7,165 bases of DNA from an alpha proteobacterium 3107 (GTDB lineage: Bacteria; Pseudomonadota; Alphaproteobacteria; Rhodobacterales; Rhodobacteraceae). Both the position numbers and the translations under genes were made by a program. Position 1 is the first letter of the stretch. Each line of letters opens with the position of its first letter. Positions 6,335 to 7,165 of this stretch are shown here, piece after piece. The stretch is taken from contig JPPB01000332.1 in NCBI GenBank assembly GCA_001483205.1, positions 1 to 7,165 on the forward strand, read 5' to 3'. The notes under the pieces were generated by a model, which saw nothing but the letters and a program-made list of their open reading frames with translations, was not told the origin of the DNA and searched no databases.

Positions 6335-6355
6335 GGTTTCGGGGGCCGGGACGCC

Positions 6356-6383
6356 TTGACAGGGCCGGGCGCGGGTCTCTAAT
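6356..6383 (+). promoter_or_regulatory. Sigma-70 promoter of the OsmC-like gene
   Basis: A consensus -35 TTGACA (6356-6361) is followed after 16 bp by TCTAAT (6378-6383) as the -10. This is the clearest promoter in the window. Transcription would start near 6390, about 30 nt before the OsmC-like ATG. It implies that this gene is transcribed separately from tetR. Confidence 0.65.
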
Positions 6384-6395
6384 CGGCCCCGTCAA
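6356..6395. repeat. Long imperfect inverted repeat over the OsmC-like promoter
   Basis: TTGACAGGGCCG (6356-6367) and CGGCCCCGTCAA (6384-6395) are reverse complements at 11 of 12 positions, separated by 16 bp. The left arm contains the -35 box. The right arm starts directly after the -10 and covers the likely transcription start. The placement suits an operator; the neighbouring TetR-type protein is one candidate binder. In a read-through RNA from tetR the arms could also pair as a hairpin, but no U-run follows. Confidence 0.55.
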
Positions 6396-6418
6396 CGAAC
6401 CCGAACGGAGCAACCCCC

Positions 6419-7012
6419 ATGCCGGACCCGCACCCCTATCACGTCGGTGAGCGCGCCGACGGCCCCCCTGCCCCGCAGCACTTCACCCCCGGCCCGTTCC
6501 GCAAATCCCGCCCGCCGGAGCCGCTCAATTTCGAGGTCAACCTGACCGCCGAGGCCAGCAATCGCCAGAAAAAGACCGGCACCGTTCAGGTCAGCATCCC
6601 GGGTTTCAGCCCGGTGCGGCTGTATTGCGACGAACAGCCGCCGGTCGGGGACGACACCGCGCCGCCACCGCTTGCCTTTTTCTGCGCCGGGATCGGGTTC
6701 TGCCTGATGACCCACCTGACCGACATCCTGACCGCGCGCGGCATCCGGGTGGACAGCCTGAAACTGGAGCAGCGGGTGCGGTTCAGGACAAATCTCGGCA
6801 CGATGCGGGAGCTTGGCCATACCACCGAGGGCGAGACCACCCATGTCGAAACCCATGTCATCATCGACAGCCCGGAACCGGCGGAGCGCATTGCGGCGCT
6901 GCTGAACGAGGCCGAAGGCGCGTGCATGGCTCATCATGCGCTGCGCAACCCGATCCCGTGGTCAACCCGGCTGGTGCATAACGGGGCCGAGGTGATCAGC
7001 CGCGCGGGGTAA
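6419..7012 (+). CDS. OsmC-like family protein
   Basis: OsmC/Ohr proteins are small thiol-dependent peroxidases that reduce organic hydroperoxides, though many OsmC-like members have no proven activity. This one has 197 residues, longer than the common 140-residue forms because of a proline-rich, probably disordered N-terminal tail (about 1-35). The two family cysteines are apparent: Cys95 in GIGFCLMTHL (91-100) and Cys169 in EGACMAHHALRNP (166-178). There are two further cysteines, Cys70 and Cys89. The pattern fits the OsmC-like branch rather than Ohr. Start: ATG 6419 with GGAG (6407-6410) 8 nt upstream. It has its own promoter and dyad after tetR. Peroxide reduction is the family expectation, not shown for this protein. 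Confidence 0.9.
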   Translation: MPDPHPYHVGERADGPPAPQHFTPGPFRKSRPPEPLNFEVNLTAEASNRQKKTGTVQVSIPGFSPVRLYCDEQPPVGDDTAPPPLAFFCAGIGFCLMTHLTDILTARGIRVDSLKLEQRVRFRTNLGTMRELGHTTEGETTHVETHVIIDSPEPAERIAALLNEAEGACMAHHALRNPIPWSTRLVHNGAEVISRAG

Positions 7013-7045
7013 GGGGGCTGCGGCGCGGCCAAGGTGTGGCAGGGG

Positions 7046-7165
7046 TTACAATGCCGTCACCGTCCCGAAGACCTCTGCATAATGGCGCAGCCGGGCAGCC
7101 GCCTGCCTGGGCGGGCGCTTTTCCCGACAGTCTATATTGGCGATGATCTTGCCATAAAGCCCATA
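7046..7165 (-). CDS. C-terminal end of an unidentified minus-strand gene
   Basis: On the minus strand an open frame enters from the right edge and stops at TAA (7048-7046). It gives the last 39 residues, YGLYGKIIANIDC (the first 13) through RHYAEVFGTVTAL (the last 13). It ends 33 bp from the OsmC-like stop, a natural convergent layout. I do not recognise the family, and the piece is too short for domain calls. The codon for Ile in NID is ATA, rare in such GC-rich DNA. Another frame on the same strand and one on the plus strand are also open here, so the assignment is tentative. Confidence 0.4.
   Translation of the reverse strand, partial: YGLYGKIIANIDCREKRPPRQAAARLRHYAEVFGTVTAL

Noticed and set aside
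6335..6418. Intrinsic terminator after tetR
   Set aside because: The inverted repeat could form a hairpin in RNA, but no U-run follows and the arms coincide with a good promoter.
7081..7165. Plus-strand ORF starting MAQPGSRLPG at the right edge
   Set aside because: No Shine-Dalgarno, no recognisable domain and cut by the edge. The convergent minus-strand frame with a stop near the OsmC-like end fits better.

Overview
The window is high-GC DNA with Shine-Dalgarno-led, tightly spaced genes. Its gene families (a LysR regulator beginning MDWDKLRIFHAVADAG, a monofunctional transglycosylase, a MetA, a PPK2, and a P-loop protein containing GMSGLGKT) suggest an alphaproteobacterium, most likely of the Rhodobacterales/Rhodobacteraceae. 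That assignment rests on protein style, not on a marker gene. No mobile element, CRISPR array, tRNA or rRNA is visible.

Layout. Positions 1-280 hold no convincing protein gene, but they are rich in structure: a GC palindrome, two tandem duplications, and a strong minus-strand intrinsic terminator. Above the terminator lies a possible small RNA or structured 3'UTR downstream of a minus-strand LysR regulator (281-1186). Divergent from that gene are mtgA (peptidoglycan glycosyltransferase, 1292-2053) and a glutathione S-transferase family gene (2107-2772). A 217-bp gap follows; its middle is strikingly AT-rich and carries a perfect 16-bp palindrome. It leads into a plus-strand cluster that looks like one operon: an uncharacterised P-loop protein (2990-3850), metA (3895-4812), ppk2 (4852-5721) and a TetR-type regulator (5714-6334). 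The gaps are 44 and 39 bp, then an 8-bp overlap. An OsmC-like gene (6419-7012) has its own promoter, overlapped by a long imperfect inverted repeat. The window closes with the last 39 codons of a probable minus-strand gene (7046-7165).

How the genes may work together. MetA activates homoserine with an acyl group for methionine synthesis. PPK2 moves phosphate between polyphosphate and nucleotides. The P-loop protein probably binds a nucleotide, but its substrate is unknown. The TetR-type regulator is translationally coupled to ppk2 and sits next to the OsmC-like gene, so it may control that gene through the dyad at its promoter. This link is inferred from position only. The least explained items are the possible minus-strand RNA near the left end, the P-loop protein with its AT-rich promoter island, and the dyad over the OsmC-like promoter.
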